This document shows positions 52,953 through 63,789 of a stretch of 64,000 bases of DNA, one piece after another; the stretch's first letter is position 1, and the number at the start of each line of letters is the position of its first letter. The stretch covers positions 1-64,000 of the forward strand of contig NW_027018103.1 in assembly GCF_032854445.1 (NCBI RefSeq). The letters run 5' to 3'. The position numbers and the translations under genes are program-made. The stretch comes from Liolophura sinensis. Lineage: Eukaryota; Mollusca; Polyplacophora; Chitonida; Chitonidae. The notes under the pieces are model-generated. The model ran no database searches, was not told the origin of the DNA, and saw nothing but the letters and a program-made list of their open reading frames with translations.

Positions 52953-54602
52953 ATGCGGAATTGGGCCAGGCATCGGCAGCTGTTAAAAAAATTGCATATT
53001 TCCCTGGTTTCCATGGAGTAAGAGCCGTTGCTGGGCACGTGACTATGACATCAATGATCATTCAATTGTCGCTACAGCCAAAAGTATTGGTCGGAGAGCA
53101 ACGCGGTTTGCACCATTCGATTTCTCGTCACAAAATACGTCGGATTAGCCTCTTACCAGTAGCAGTGGAACAGTTTTTCCACTTTTGCATTTTTGCCTGG
53201 TCTTTTTGTTAATTGAAATCGGATACACTGTACTATGCACAATCGCGACTGGTCATTATTATATTCAACTTTTGACTATATGTTATGTGCCCTTCGGTAG
53301 CCCAGAAGACGTCAAACCTTTGTCATAAACCCATTAAACTCACCCAGCAATTGTCTTACTTCTAAGTCCAAGACAATCTCAATGTCTTTATCTACGTGTA
53401 GAAAAACCACACCATTTGTACATAAAAAACACAAGGTACTAGATACAGTCTGCTGTAAAAAGTACAACTGATCACTGACCCACATCAATAAGGTTCTAAA
53501 AGATGCGGAATTGGCCCAGGCATCGGCAGCTGTTTAAAAAATTGCATATTTCCCTGGTTTCCATGGAGTAAGAGCCGTTGCTGGGCACGTGACTATGACA
53601 TCAATGATCATTCAATTGTCGCTACAGCCAAAAGTATTGGTCGGAGAGCAACGCGGTTTGCACCATTCGATTTCTCGTCACAAAATACGTCGGATTAGCC
53701 TCTTACCAGCAGCACTGGAACAGTTTTTCCACTTTTGCATTTTTGCCTGGTCTTTTTGTTAATTGAAATCGGCTACACTGTACTATGCACAATCGCGACT
53801 GGTCGTTACTATATTCAACTTTTAACTATACGTTATGTGCCCTTCGGTAGCCCAGAAGACGTCAAATCTTTGGGCTAAGCCCATTTAACTCACCCAGCAA
53901 TTGTCTTACTTTTAAGTCCAAGACAATCTCAATGTCTTTATCTACGTGGAGAAAAACCACACCATTCGTACATAAAAAACACAAGGTACTAGATACAGTC
54001 TGCTGTAAAAAGTACAACTGATCACTAAACCACATCTATAAGGTTCTAAGAGATGCGGAATGGGGCCAGGCATCGGCAGCTGTTAAAAAATTGCATATTT
54101 CCCTGGTTTCCATGGAGTAAGAGCCGTTGCTGGGCACGTGACTATGACATCAATGATCATTCAATTGTCGCTACAGCCAAAAGTATTGGTCGGAGAGCAA
54201 CGCGGTTTGCACCATTCGATTTCTCGTCACAAAATACGTCAGATTAGCCTCTTACTAGCAGCACTAGAACAGCTTTTCCACTTTTGCATTTTTGCCTGGT
54301 CATTTTGTTAATTTGAAATCGGATACAATCTACTATGTACAATCGCGACTGGTCATTACTATATTCAACTTTTGACTATAAGTTATGTGCCCTTCTGTAG
54401 CCCAGAAGACGTCAAATCTTTGGGCTAAGCCCATTTAACTCATCCAGCAAATGTCTTACTTTTAAGTCCAAGACAATTTCAATGTCTTTATCTACGTGTA
54501 GGAAAACCACACCATTCGTACATAAAAAACACAATGTACTAGATACAGTCTGCTGTAAAAAGTACAACTGATCACTGAACCACATCAATAAGGTTCTAAT
54601 AG
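52953..54602 (+). repeat. Higher-order repeat H, truncated unit (3 monomers)
   Basis: It begins with the CCAGTAGC / CTTTGTCATAAACCC monomer, then ATCGGCTAC (about 53770), then AATGGGG (54053). An AATTAGG monomer follows at 54603 but fuses within its length to a TTTGAACC, CTAGCAG type. The remaining H monomers are missing, so a recombination breakpoint lies at about 54640-54760. Confidence 0.72.
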
Positions 54603-57600
54603 ATGCGGAATTAGGCCAGGCATCGGCAGCTGTTTAGAAAATTGCAAATTTCCCTGGTTTCCATGGAGTAAGAGCCGTTGCTGGGCACGTGACTATGACA
54701 TCAATGATCATTCAATTGTCGCTACAGCCAAAAGTGTTAGTCGGAGAGCAACGCGGTTTGAACCATTCGATTTCTCGTCACAAAATACGTCGGATTAGCC
54801 TCTTACTAGCAGCACTGGAACAGCTTTTCCACTTTTGCATTTTTGCCTGGTCTTTTTGTTAATTTGAAATCGGATACAATCTACTATGTACAATCGCGAC
54901 TGGTCATTACTATATTCAACTTTTGACTATAAGTTATGTGCCCTTCTGTAGCCCAGAAGACGTCAAATCTTTGGGCTAAGCCCATTTAACTCACCCAGCA
55001 ATTGTCTTACTTTTAAGTCCAAGACAATCTCAATGTCTTTATCTACGTGTAGGAAAACCACACCATTCGTACATAAAAAACACAATGTACTAGATACAGT
55101 CTGCTGTAAAAAGTACAACTGATCACTGAACCACATTTATAAGGTTCTAATAGATGCGGAATTGGGCCAAGCATCGGCAGCTGTTAAAAAATTGCATATT
55201 TCCCTGGTTTCCATGGAGTAAGAGCCGTTGCTGGGCACGTGACTATGACATCAATGATCATTCAATTGTCGCTACAGCCAAAAGTATTAGTCGGAGAGCA
55301 ACGCGGTTTGCACCATTCGATTTCTCGTCACAAAATACGTCGGATTAGCCTCTTACCAGCAGCACTGGAACAGTTTTTCCACTTTTGCATTTTTGCCTGG
55401 TCTTTTTGTTAATTGAAATCGGATACACTGTACTATGCACAATCGCGACTGGTCGTTACTATATTCAACTTTTAACTATACGTCATGTGCCCTTCGGTAG
55501 CCCAGAAGACGTCAAATCTTTGGGCTAAGCCCATTTAACTCATCCAGCAATTGTCTTACTTTTAAGTCCAAGACAATTTCAATGTCTTTATCTACGTGTA
55601 GAAAAACCACACCATTCGTACATAAAAAACACAATGTACTAGATACAGTCTGCTGTGAAAAGTACAACTGATCACTGACGCACATCAATAAGGTTCTAAA
55701 AGATGCGGAAATGGCCCAGGCATCGGCAGCTGTTTAAAAAATTGCAAATTTCCCTGGTTTCCATGGAGTAAGAGCCGTTGCTGGGCACGTGACTATGACA
55801 TCAATGATCATTCAATTGTCGCTACAGCCAAAAGTATTGGTCGGAGAGCAACGCGGTTTGCACCATTCGATTTCTCGTCACAAAATACGTCGGATTAGCC
55901 TCTTACCAGCAGCACTGGAACAGTTTTTCCACTTTTGCATTTTTGCCTGGTCTTTTTGTTAATTTGAAATCGGATACAATCTACTATGTACAATCGCGAC
56001 TGGTCATTACTATATTCAACTTTTGACTGTAATTTATGTGCTCTTCTGTAGCCCAGAAGACGTCAAATCTTTGGGCTAAGCCCATTTAACTCACCCAGCA
56101 ATTGTCTTATTTCTAAGTCCAAGACAATCTCAATGTCTTTATCTACGTGTAGAAAAACCACACCATTTGTACATAAAAAACACAAGGTACTAGATACAGT
56201 CTGCTGTAAAAAGTACAACTGATCACTGACGCACATCAATAAGGTTCTAAAAGATGCGGAAATGGCCCAGGCATCGGCAGCTGTTTAAAAAATTGCAAAT
56301 TTCCCTGGTTTCCATGGAGTAAGAGCCGTTGCTGGGCACGTGACTATGACATCAATGATCATTCAATTGTCGCTACAGCCAAAAGTATTGGTCGGAGAGC
56401 AACGCGGTTTGCACCATTCGATTTCTCGTCACAAAATACGTCGGATTAGCCTCTTACTAGCAGCACTGGAACAGTTTTTCCAATTTTGCATTTTTGCCTG
56501 GTCTTTTTGTTAATTGAAATCGGATACACTGTACTATGCACAATCGCGACTGGTCGTTACTATATTCAACTTTTAACTATACGTTATGTGCCCTTCGGTA
56601 GCCCAGAAGACGTCAAATCTTTGGGCTAAGCCCATTTAACTCATCCAGCAATTGTCTTACTTCTAAGTCCAAGACAATCTCAATGTCTTTATCTACGTGT
56701 AGAAAAACCACACCATTGGTACATAAAAAACACAAAGTACTAGATACAGTCTGCTGTAAAAAGTACAACTGATCACTGACGCACATCAATAAGGTTCTAA
56801 AAGATGCGGAAATGGCCCAGGCATCGGCAGCTGTTTAAAAAATTGCAAATTTCCCTGGTTTCCATGGAGTAAGAGCCGTTGCTGGGCACGTGACTATGAC
56901 ATCAATGATCATTCAATTGTCGCTACTGCCAAAAGTTTTGGTCGGAGAGCAACGCGGTTTGCACCATTCGATTTCTCGTCACAAAATACGTCGGATTAGC
57001 CTCTTACCAGCAGCACTGGAACAGTTTTTCCACTTTTGCATTTTTGCCTGGTCTTTTTGTTAATTTGAAATCGGATACAATCTACTATGTACAATCGCGA
57101 CTGGTCATGACTATATTCAACTTTTGACTGTAAGTTATGTGCCCTTCTGTAGCCCAGAAGACGTCAAATCTTTGGGCTAAGCCCATTTAACTCACCCAGC
57201 AATTGTCTTACTTCTAAGTCCAAGACAATCTCAATGTCTTTATCTACGTGTAGAAAAACCACACCATTTGTACATAAAAAACACAATGTACTAGATACAG
57301 TCTGCTGTAAAAAGTACAACTGATCACTGACGCACATCAATAAGGTTCTAAAAGATGCGGAAATGGCCCAGGCATCGGCAGCTGTTTAAAAAATTGCAAA
57401 TTTCCCTGGTTTCCATGGAGTAAGAGCCGTTGCTGGGCACGTGACTATGACATCAATGATCATTCAATTGTCGCTACAGCCAAAAGTATTGGTCGGAGAG
57501 CAACGCGGTTTGCACCATTCGATTTCTCGTGACAAAATACGTCGGATTAGCCTCTTACCAGCAGCACTGGAACAGTTTTTCCACTTTTGCATTTTTGTTT

Positions 57601-57904
57601 GGTCTTTTTGTTAATTGAAATCGGATACACTGTACTATGCACAATCGCGACTGGTCGTTACTATATTCAACTTTTAACTATACGTTATGTGCCCTTCGGT
57701 AGCCCAGAAGACGTCAAATCTTTGGGCTAAGCCCATTTAACTCATCCAGCAATTGTCTTACTTTTCAGTCCAAGACAATCTCAATGTCTTTATCTACGTG
57801 TAGAAAAACCACACCATTTGTACATAAAAAACACAATGTACTAGATACAGTCTGCTGTAAAAAGTACAACTGATCACTGACCCACATCAATAAGGTTCTA
57901 AAAG
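54603..57904 (+). repeat. Six ordinary monomers after the last H unit
   Basis: These are mixed P and Q monomers. A copy near 56030 reads GTAATTTATGTGCTCTTC and, at about 56106, CTTATTTCTAAG. Those variants also flank the right side of the deletion in the 495 bp monomers, which makes this monomer the closest visible relative of their right-hand parent. Private changes near 56927 (CTACTGCC) and 56935 (AGTTTTGG) are present. About 56.5-57.75 kb resembles 17.45-18.7 kb. Confidence 0.75.
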
Positions 57905-58399
57905 ATGCGGAATTGGCCCAGGCATCGGCAGCTGTTTAGAAAATTGCAAATTTCCCTGGTTTCCATGGAGTAAGAGCCGTTGCTGGGCACGTGACTATGA
58001 CATCAATGATCATTCAATTGTCGCTACAGCCAAAAGTATTGGTCGGAGAGCAACGCGGTTTGCACCATTCGATTTCTCGTCACAAAATACGTCGGATTAG
58101 CCTCTTACCAGCAGCACTGGAACAGTTTTTCCACTTTTGCATTTTTGCCTGGTCTTTTTGTTAATTGAAATTAATTGTTAATTGTGCTCTTCTGTAGCCC
58201 AGAAGACGTCAAATCTTTGGGCTAAGCCCATTTAACTCACCCAGCAATTGTCTTATTTCTAAGTCCAAGACAATCTCAATGTCTTTATCTACGTGTAGAA
58301 AAACCACACCATTTGTACATAAAAAACACAAGGTACTAGATACAGTCTGCTGTAAAAAGTACAACTGATCACTGACGCACATCAATAAGGTTCTAAAAG
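57905..58399 (+). repeat. Deletion monomer, 495 bp, copy 1
   Basis: After GTTAATTGAAAT the usual 67 bp (equivalent to 21856-21922) are replaced by TAATTGTTAATT, then GTGCTCTTCTG resumes. The net loss is 55 bp. The filler recreates TTGTTAATTG (58175-58184), an exact copy of the 10 bp just upstream (58158-58167). This is the pattern expected of a templated insertion at an end-joining deletion. Confidence 0.88.
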
Positions 58400-58950
58400 A
58401 TGCGGAAATGGCCCAGGCATCGGCAGCTGTTTAAAAAATTGCAAATTTCCCTGGTTTCCATGGAGTAAGAGCCGTTGCTGGGCACGTGACTATGACATCA
58501 ATGATCATTCAATTGTCGCTACAGCCAAAAGTATTGGTCGGAGAGCAACGCGGTTTGCACCATTCGATTTCTCGTCACAAAATACGTCGGATTAGCCTCT
58601 TACTAGCAGCACTGGAACAGTTTTTCCAATTTTGCATTTTTGCCTGGTCTTTTTGTTAATTTGAAATTGGATACAATCTACTATGTACAATCGCGACTGG
58701 TCATTACTATATTCAACTTTTGACTATAAGTTATGTGCCCTTCTGTAGCCCAGAAGACGTCAAATCTTTGGGCTAAGCCCATTTAACTCACCCAGCAATT
58801 GTCTTACTTTTCAGTCCAAGACAATCTCAATGTCTTTATCTACGTGTAGAAAAACCACACCATTTGTACATAAAAAACACAATGTACTAGATACAGTCTG
58901 CTGTAAAAAGTACAACTGATCACTGACCCACATCAATAAGGTTCTAAAAG
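58400..58950 (+). repeat. Full-length partner monomer of the dimeric unit, copy 1
   Basis: This is a 551 bp Q-type monomer with CCAATTTTG (58626) and GAAATTGGATAC, so it belongs to the same subtype as 129-1227. With the 495 bp monomer before it, it forms a 1,046 bp dimer. Confidence 0.85.
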
Positions 58951-59445
58951 ATGCGGAATTGGCCCAGGCATCGGCAGCTGTTTAGAAAATTGCAAATTTC
59001 CCTGGTTTCCATGGAGTAAGAGCCGTTGCTGGGCACGTGACTATGACATCAATGATCATTCAATTGTCGCTACAGCCAAAAGTATTGGTCGGAGAGCAAC
59101 GCGGTTTGCACCATTCGATTTCTCGTCACAAAATACGTCGGATTAGCCTCTTACCAGCAGCACTGGAACAGTTTTTCCACTTTTGCATTTTTGCCTGGTC
59201 TTTTTGTTAATTGAAATTAATTGTTAATTGTGCTCTTCTGTAGCCCAGAAGACGTCAAATCTTTGGGCTAAGCCCATTTAACTCACCCAGCAATTGTCTT
59301 ATTTCTAAGTCCAAGACAATCTCAATGTCTTTATCTACGTGTAGAAAAACCACACCATTTGTACATAAAAAACACAAGGTACTAGATACAGTCTGCTGTA
59401 AAAAGTACAACTGATCACTGACGCACATCAATAAGGTTCTAAAAG
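58951..59445 (+). repeat. Deletion monomer, 495 bp, copy 2
   Basis: It has the same junction and filler as copy 1, with the junction at 59217, exactly 1,046 bp later. An identical junction means a single origin followed by duplication. Confidence 0.88.
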
Positions 59446-59996
59446 ATGCGGAAATGGCCCAGGCATCGGCAGCTGTTTAAAAAATTGCAAATTTCCCTGG
59501 TTTCCATGGAGTAAGAGCCGTTGCTGGGCACGTGACTATGACATCAATGATCATTCAATTGTCGCTACAGCCAAAAGTATTGGTCGGAGAGCAACGCGGT
59601 TTGCACCATTCGATTTCTCGTCACAAAATACGTCGGATTAGCCTCTTACTAGCAGCACTGGAACAGTTTTTCCAATTTTGCATTTTTGCCTGGTCTTTTT
59701 GTTAATTTGAAATTGGATACAATCTACTATGTACAATCGCGACTGGTCATTACTATATTCAACTTTTGACTATAAGTTATGTGCCCTTCTGTAGCCCAGA
59801 AGACGTCAAATCTTTGGGCTAAGCCCATTTAACTCACCCAGCAATTGTCTTACTTTTAAGTCCAAGACAATCTCAATGTCTTTATCTACGTGTAGGAAAA
59901 CCACATCATTTGTACATAAAAAACACAATGTACTAGATACAGTCTGCTGTAAAAAGTACAACTGATCACTGACCCACATCAATAAGGTTCTAAAAG
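59446..59996 (+). repeat. Full-length partner monomer of the dimeric unit, copy 2
   Basis: It has CCAATTTTG at 59672. It differs from copy 1 in its last part, with TTTTAAGTCC instead of TTTTCAGTCC, GTGTAGGAAAA, and a private CACATCATTTG near 59904. That points to a crossover or conversion with the type starting near 60492. Confidence 0.82.
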
Positions 59997-60491
59997 ATGC
60001 GGAATTGGCCCAGGCATCGGCAGCTGTTTAGAAAATTGCAAATTTCCCTGGTTTCCATGGAGTAAGAGCCGTTGCTGGGCACGTGACTATGACATCAATG
60101 ATCATTCAATTGTCGCTACAGCCAAAAGTATTGGTCGGAGAGCAACGCGGTTTGCACCATTCGATTTCTCGTCACAAAATACGTCGGATTAGCCTCTTAC
60201 CAGCAGCACTGGAACAGTTTTTCCACTTTTGCATTTTTGCCTGGTTTTTTTGTTAATTGAAATTAATTGTTAATTGTGCTCTTCTGTAGCCCAGAAGACG
60301 TCAAATCTTTGGGCTAAGCCCATTTAACTCACCCAGCAATTGTCTTATTTCTAAGTCTAAGACAATCTCAATGTCTTTATCTACGTGTAGAAAAACCACA
60401 CCATTTGTACATAAAAAACACAAGGTACTAGATACAGTCTGCTGTAAAAAGTACAACTGATCACTGACGCACATCAATAAGGTTCTAAAAG
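59997..60491 (+). repeat. Deletion monomer, 495 bp, copy 3
   Basis: The junction is at 60263, again 1,046 bp on, with the same filler. Private substitutions are TGGTTTTTTTG near 60243 and AAGTCTAAGAC near 60353. No further deletion monomer follows within the window. Confidence 0.88.
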
Positions 60492-61042
60492 ATGCGGAAA
60501 TGGCCCAGGCATCGGCAGCTGTTTAAAAAATTGCAAATTTCCCTGGTTTCCATGGAGTAAGAGCCGTTGCTGGGCACGTGACTATGACATCAATGATCAT
60601 TCAATTGTCGCTACAGCCAAAAGTATTGGTCGGAGAGCAACGCGGTTTGCACCATTCGATTTCTCGTCACAAAATACGTCGGATTAGCCTCTTACTAGCA
60701 GCACTGGAACAGTTTTTCCAATTTTGCATTTTTGCCTGGTCTTTTTGTTAATTTGAAATTGGATACAATCTACTATGTACAATCGCGACTGGTCATTACT
60801 ATATTCAACTTTTGACTATAAGTTATGTGCCCTTCTGTAGCCCAGAAGACGTCAAATCTTTGGGCTAAGCCCATTTAACTCACCCAGCAATTGTCTTACT
60901 TTTAAGTCCAAGACAATCTCAATGTCTTTATCTACGTGTAGGAAAACCACACCATTCGTACATAAAAAACACAATGTACTAGATACAGTCTGCTGTAAAA
61001 AGTACAACTGATCACTGAACCACATTTATAAGGTTCTAATAG
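60492..61042 (+). repeat. Full-length partner monomer of the dimeric unit, copy 3
   Basis: This is a 551 bp monomer with CCAATTTTG at 60718. It ends in GAACCACATTTAT and is followed by an ordinary AATTGGG monomer, so the dimeric tract ends here. Confidence 0.82.
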
Positions 61043-63789
61043 ATGCGGAATTGGGCCAGGCATCGGCAGCTGTTAAAAAATTGCAAATTTCCCTGGTTTC
61101 CATGGAGTAAGAGCCGTTGCTGGGCACGTTACTATGACATCAATGATCATTCAATTGTCGCTACAGCCAAAAGTATTAGTCGGAGAGCAACGCGGTTTGC
61201 ACCATTCGATTTCTCGTGACAAAATACGTCGGATTAGCCTCTTACCAGCAGCACTGGAACAGTTTTTCCACTTTTGTATTTTTGCCTGGTCTTTTTGTTA
61301 ATTGAAATCGGATACACTGTACTATGCACAATCGGGACTGGTCGTTACTATATTCAACTTTTAACTATACGTTATGTGCCCTTCGGTAGCCCAGAAGACG
61401 TCAAATCTTTGGGCTAAGCCCATTTAACTCATCCAGCAATTGTCTTACTTTTCAGTCCAAGACAATCTCAATGTCTTTATCTACGTGTAGAAAAACCACA
61501 CCATTTGTACATAAAAAACACAATGTACTAGATACAGTCTGCTGTAAAAAGTACAACTGATCACTGACCCACATCAATAAGGTTCTAAAAGATGCGGAAT
61601 TGGCCCAGGCATCGGCAGCTGTTTAGAAAATTGCAAATTTCCCTGGTTTCCATGGAGTAAGAGCCGTTGCTGGGCACGTGACTATGACATCAATGATCAT
61701 TCAATTGTCGCTACAGCCAAAAGTATTGGTCGGAGAGCAACGCGGTTTGCACCATTCGATTTCTCGTCACAAAATACGTCGGATTAGCCTCTTACCAGCA
61801 GCACTGGAACAGTTTTTCCACTTTTGCATTTTTGCCTGGTCTTTTTGTTAATTGAAATCGGATACACTGTACTATGCACAATCGCGACTGGTCGTTACTA
61901 TATTTAACTTTTAACTATACGTTATGTGCCCTTCGGTAGCCCAGAAGACGTCAAATCTTTGGGCTAAGCCCATTTAACTCATCCAGCAATTGTCTTACTT
62001 CTAAGTCCAAGACAATCTCAATGTCTTTATCTCCGTGGAGAAAAACCACACCATTTGTACATAAAAAACACAAGGTACTAGATACAGTCTGCTGTAAAAA
62101 GTACAACTGATCACTGACGCACATCAATAAGGTTCTAAAAGATGCGGAAATGGCCCAGGCATCGGCAGCTGTTTAAAAAATTGCAAATTTCCCTGGTTTC
62201 CATGGAGTAAGAGCCGTTGCTGGGCACGTGACTATGACATCAATGATCATTCAATTGTCGCTACAGCCAAAAGTATTGGTCGGAGAGCAACGCGGTTTGC
62301 ACCATTCGATTTCTCGTCACAAAATACGTCGGATTAGCCTCTTACCAGCAGCACTGGAACAGTTTTTCCACTTTTGCATTTTTGTTTGGTCTTTTTGTTA
62401 ATTGAAATCGGATACACTGTACTATCCACAATCGCGACTGGTCGTTACTATATTCAACTTTTAACTATACGTTATGTGCCCTTCGGTACCCCAGAAGACG
62501 TCAAATCTTTGGGCTAAGCCCATTTAACTCATCCAGCAATTGTCTTACTTTTAAGTCCAAGACAATCTCAATGTCTTTATCTACGTGTAGAAAAACCACA
62601 CCAGTCGTACATAAAAAACACAAGGTACTAGATACAGTCTGCTGTAAAAAGTACAACTGATCACTGACGCACATCAATAAGGTTCTAAAAGATGCGGAAA
62701 TGGCCCAGGCATCGGCAGCTGTTTAAAAAATTGCAAATTTCCCTGGTTTCCATGGAGTAAGAGCCGTTGCTGGGCACGTGACTATGACATCAATGATCAT
62801 TCAATTGTCGCTACAGCCAAAAGTATTGGTCGGAGAGCAACGCGGTTTGCACCATTCGATTTCTCGTCACAAAATACGTCGGATTAGCCTCTTACCAGCA
62901 GCACTGGAACAATTTTTCCACTTTTGCATTTTTGCCTGGTCTTTTTGTTAATTTGAAATCGGCTACAATCTACTATGTACAATCGCGACTGGTCATTACT
63001 ATATTCAACTTTTGACTGTAAGTTATGTGCCCTTCTGTAGCCCAGAAGACGTCAAATCTTTGGGCTAAGCCATTTAACTCACCCAGCAATTGTCTTACTT
63101 CTAAGTCAAGACAATCTCAATGTCTTTATCTACGTGTAGAAAAACCACACCATTCGTACATAAAAAACACAATGTACTAGATACAGTCTGCTGTAAAAAG
63201 TACAACTGATCACTGAACCTCATTTATAAGGTTCTAATAGATGCGGAATTGGGCCAGGCATCGGCAGCTGTTAAAAAATTGCATATTTCCCTGGTTTCCA
63301 TGGAGTAAGAGCCGTTGCTGGGCACGTGACTATGACATCAATGATCATTCAATTGTCGCTACAGCCAAAAGTATTGGTCGGAGAGCAACGCGGTTTGCAC
63401 CATTCGATTTCTCGTGACAAAATACGTCGGATTAGCCTCTTACCAGCAGCACTGGAACAGTTTTTCCACTTTTGCATTTTTGCCTGGTCTTTTTGTTAAT
63501 TTGAAATCGGATACAATCTACTATGTACAATCGCGACTGGTCATTACTATATTCAACTTTTGACTGTAAGTTATGTGCCCTTCTGTAGCCCAGAAGACGT
63601 CAAATCTTTGGGCTCAGCCCATTTAAATCACCCAGCAATTGTCTTACTTCTAAGTCCAAGACAATCTCAATGTCTTTATCTACGTGTAGAAAAACCACAC
63701 CATTTGTACATAAAAACACAAGGTACTAGATACAGTCTGCTGTAAAAAGTACAACTGATCACTGACGCACATCAATAAGGTTCTAAAAG
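61043..63789 (+). repeat. Five ordinary monomers near the right edge
   Basis: The order TTTTGTATTTTTG with ATCGGGACTGG, TTTTCAGTCC, GACCCAC with TTTAGAAAA, TATATTTAAC, a GTGGAG variant and CGGTACCCC (62487) resembles 1228-4000 and 18840-20489. AACCTCATTT at 63217 is shared with 20465, 23765, 27067, 44672 and 47980. Small indels reappear near 63070, 63107, 63713 and 63959. Only satellite is visible. Confidence 0.85.

Larger units (their letters stand above)
48150..54640 (+). repeat. Long duplicated block B, copy 2 (~12 monomers)
   Basis: This is the counterpart of 28900-35380 at an offset of 19,259 bp. Small differences since duplication include TATGTCCCC near 49984, CTCTTTCCAG near 49851, TCAATTCTTT near 50563, CAGTGGAAC near 53164, and CGTCAGATTAG near 54237. 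It contains one full seven-monomer H unit and the start of another. Confidence 0.8.

Noticed and set aside
57905-60491. Shortened monomers as an assembly collapse error
   Set aside because: The same junction with the same non-random filler appears three times with different substitutions around it, which is hard to get from random assembly error.
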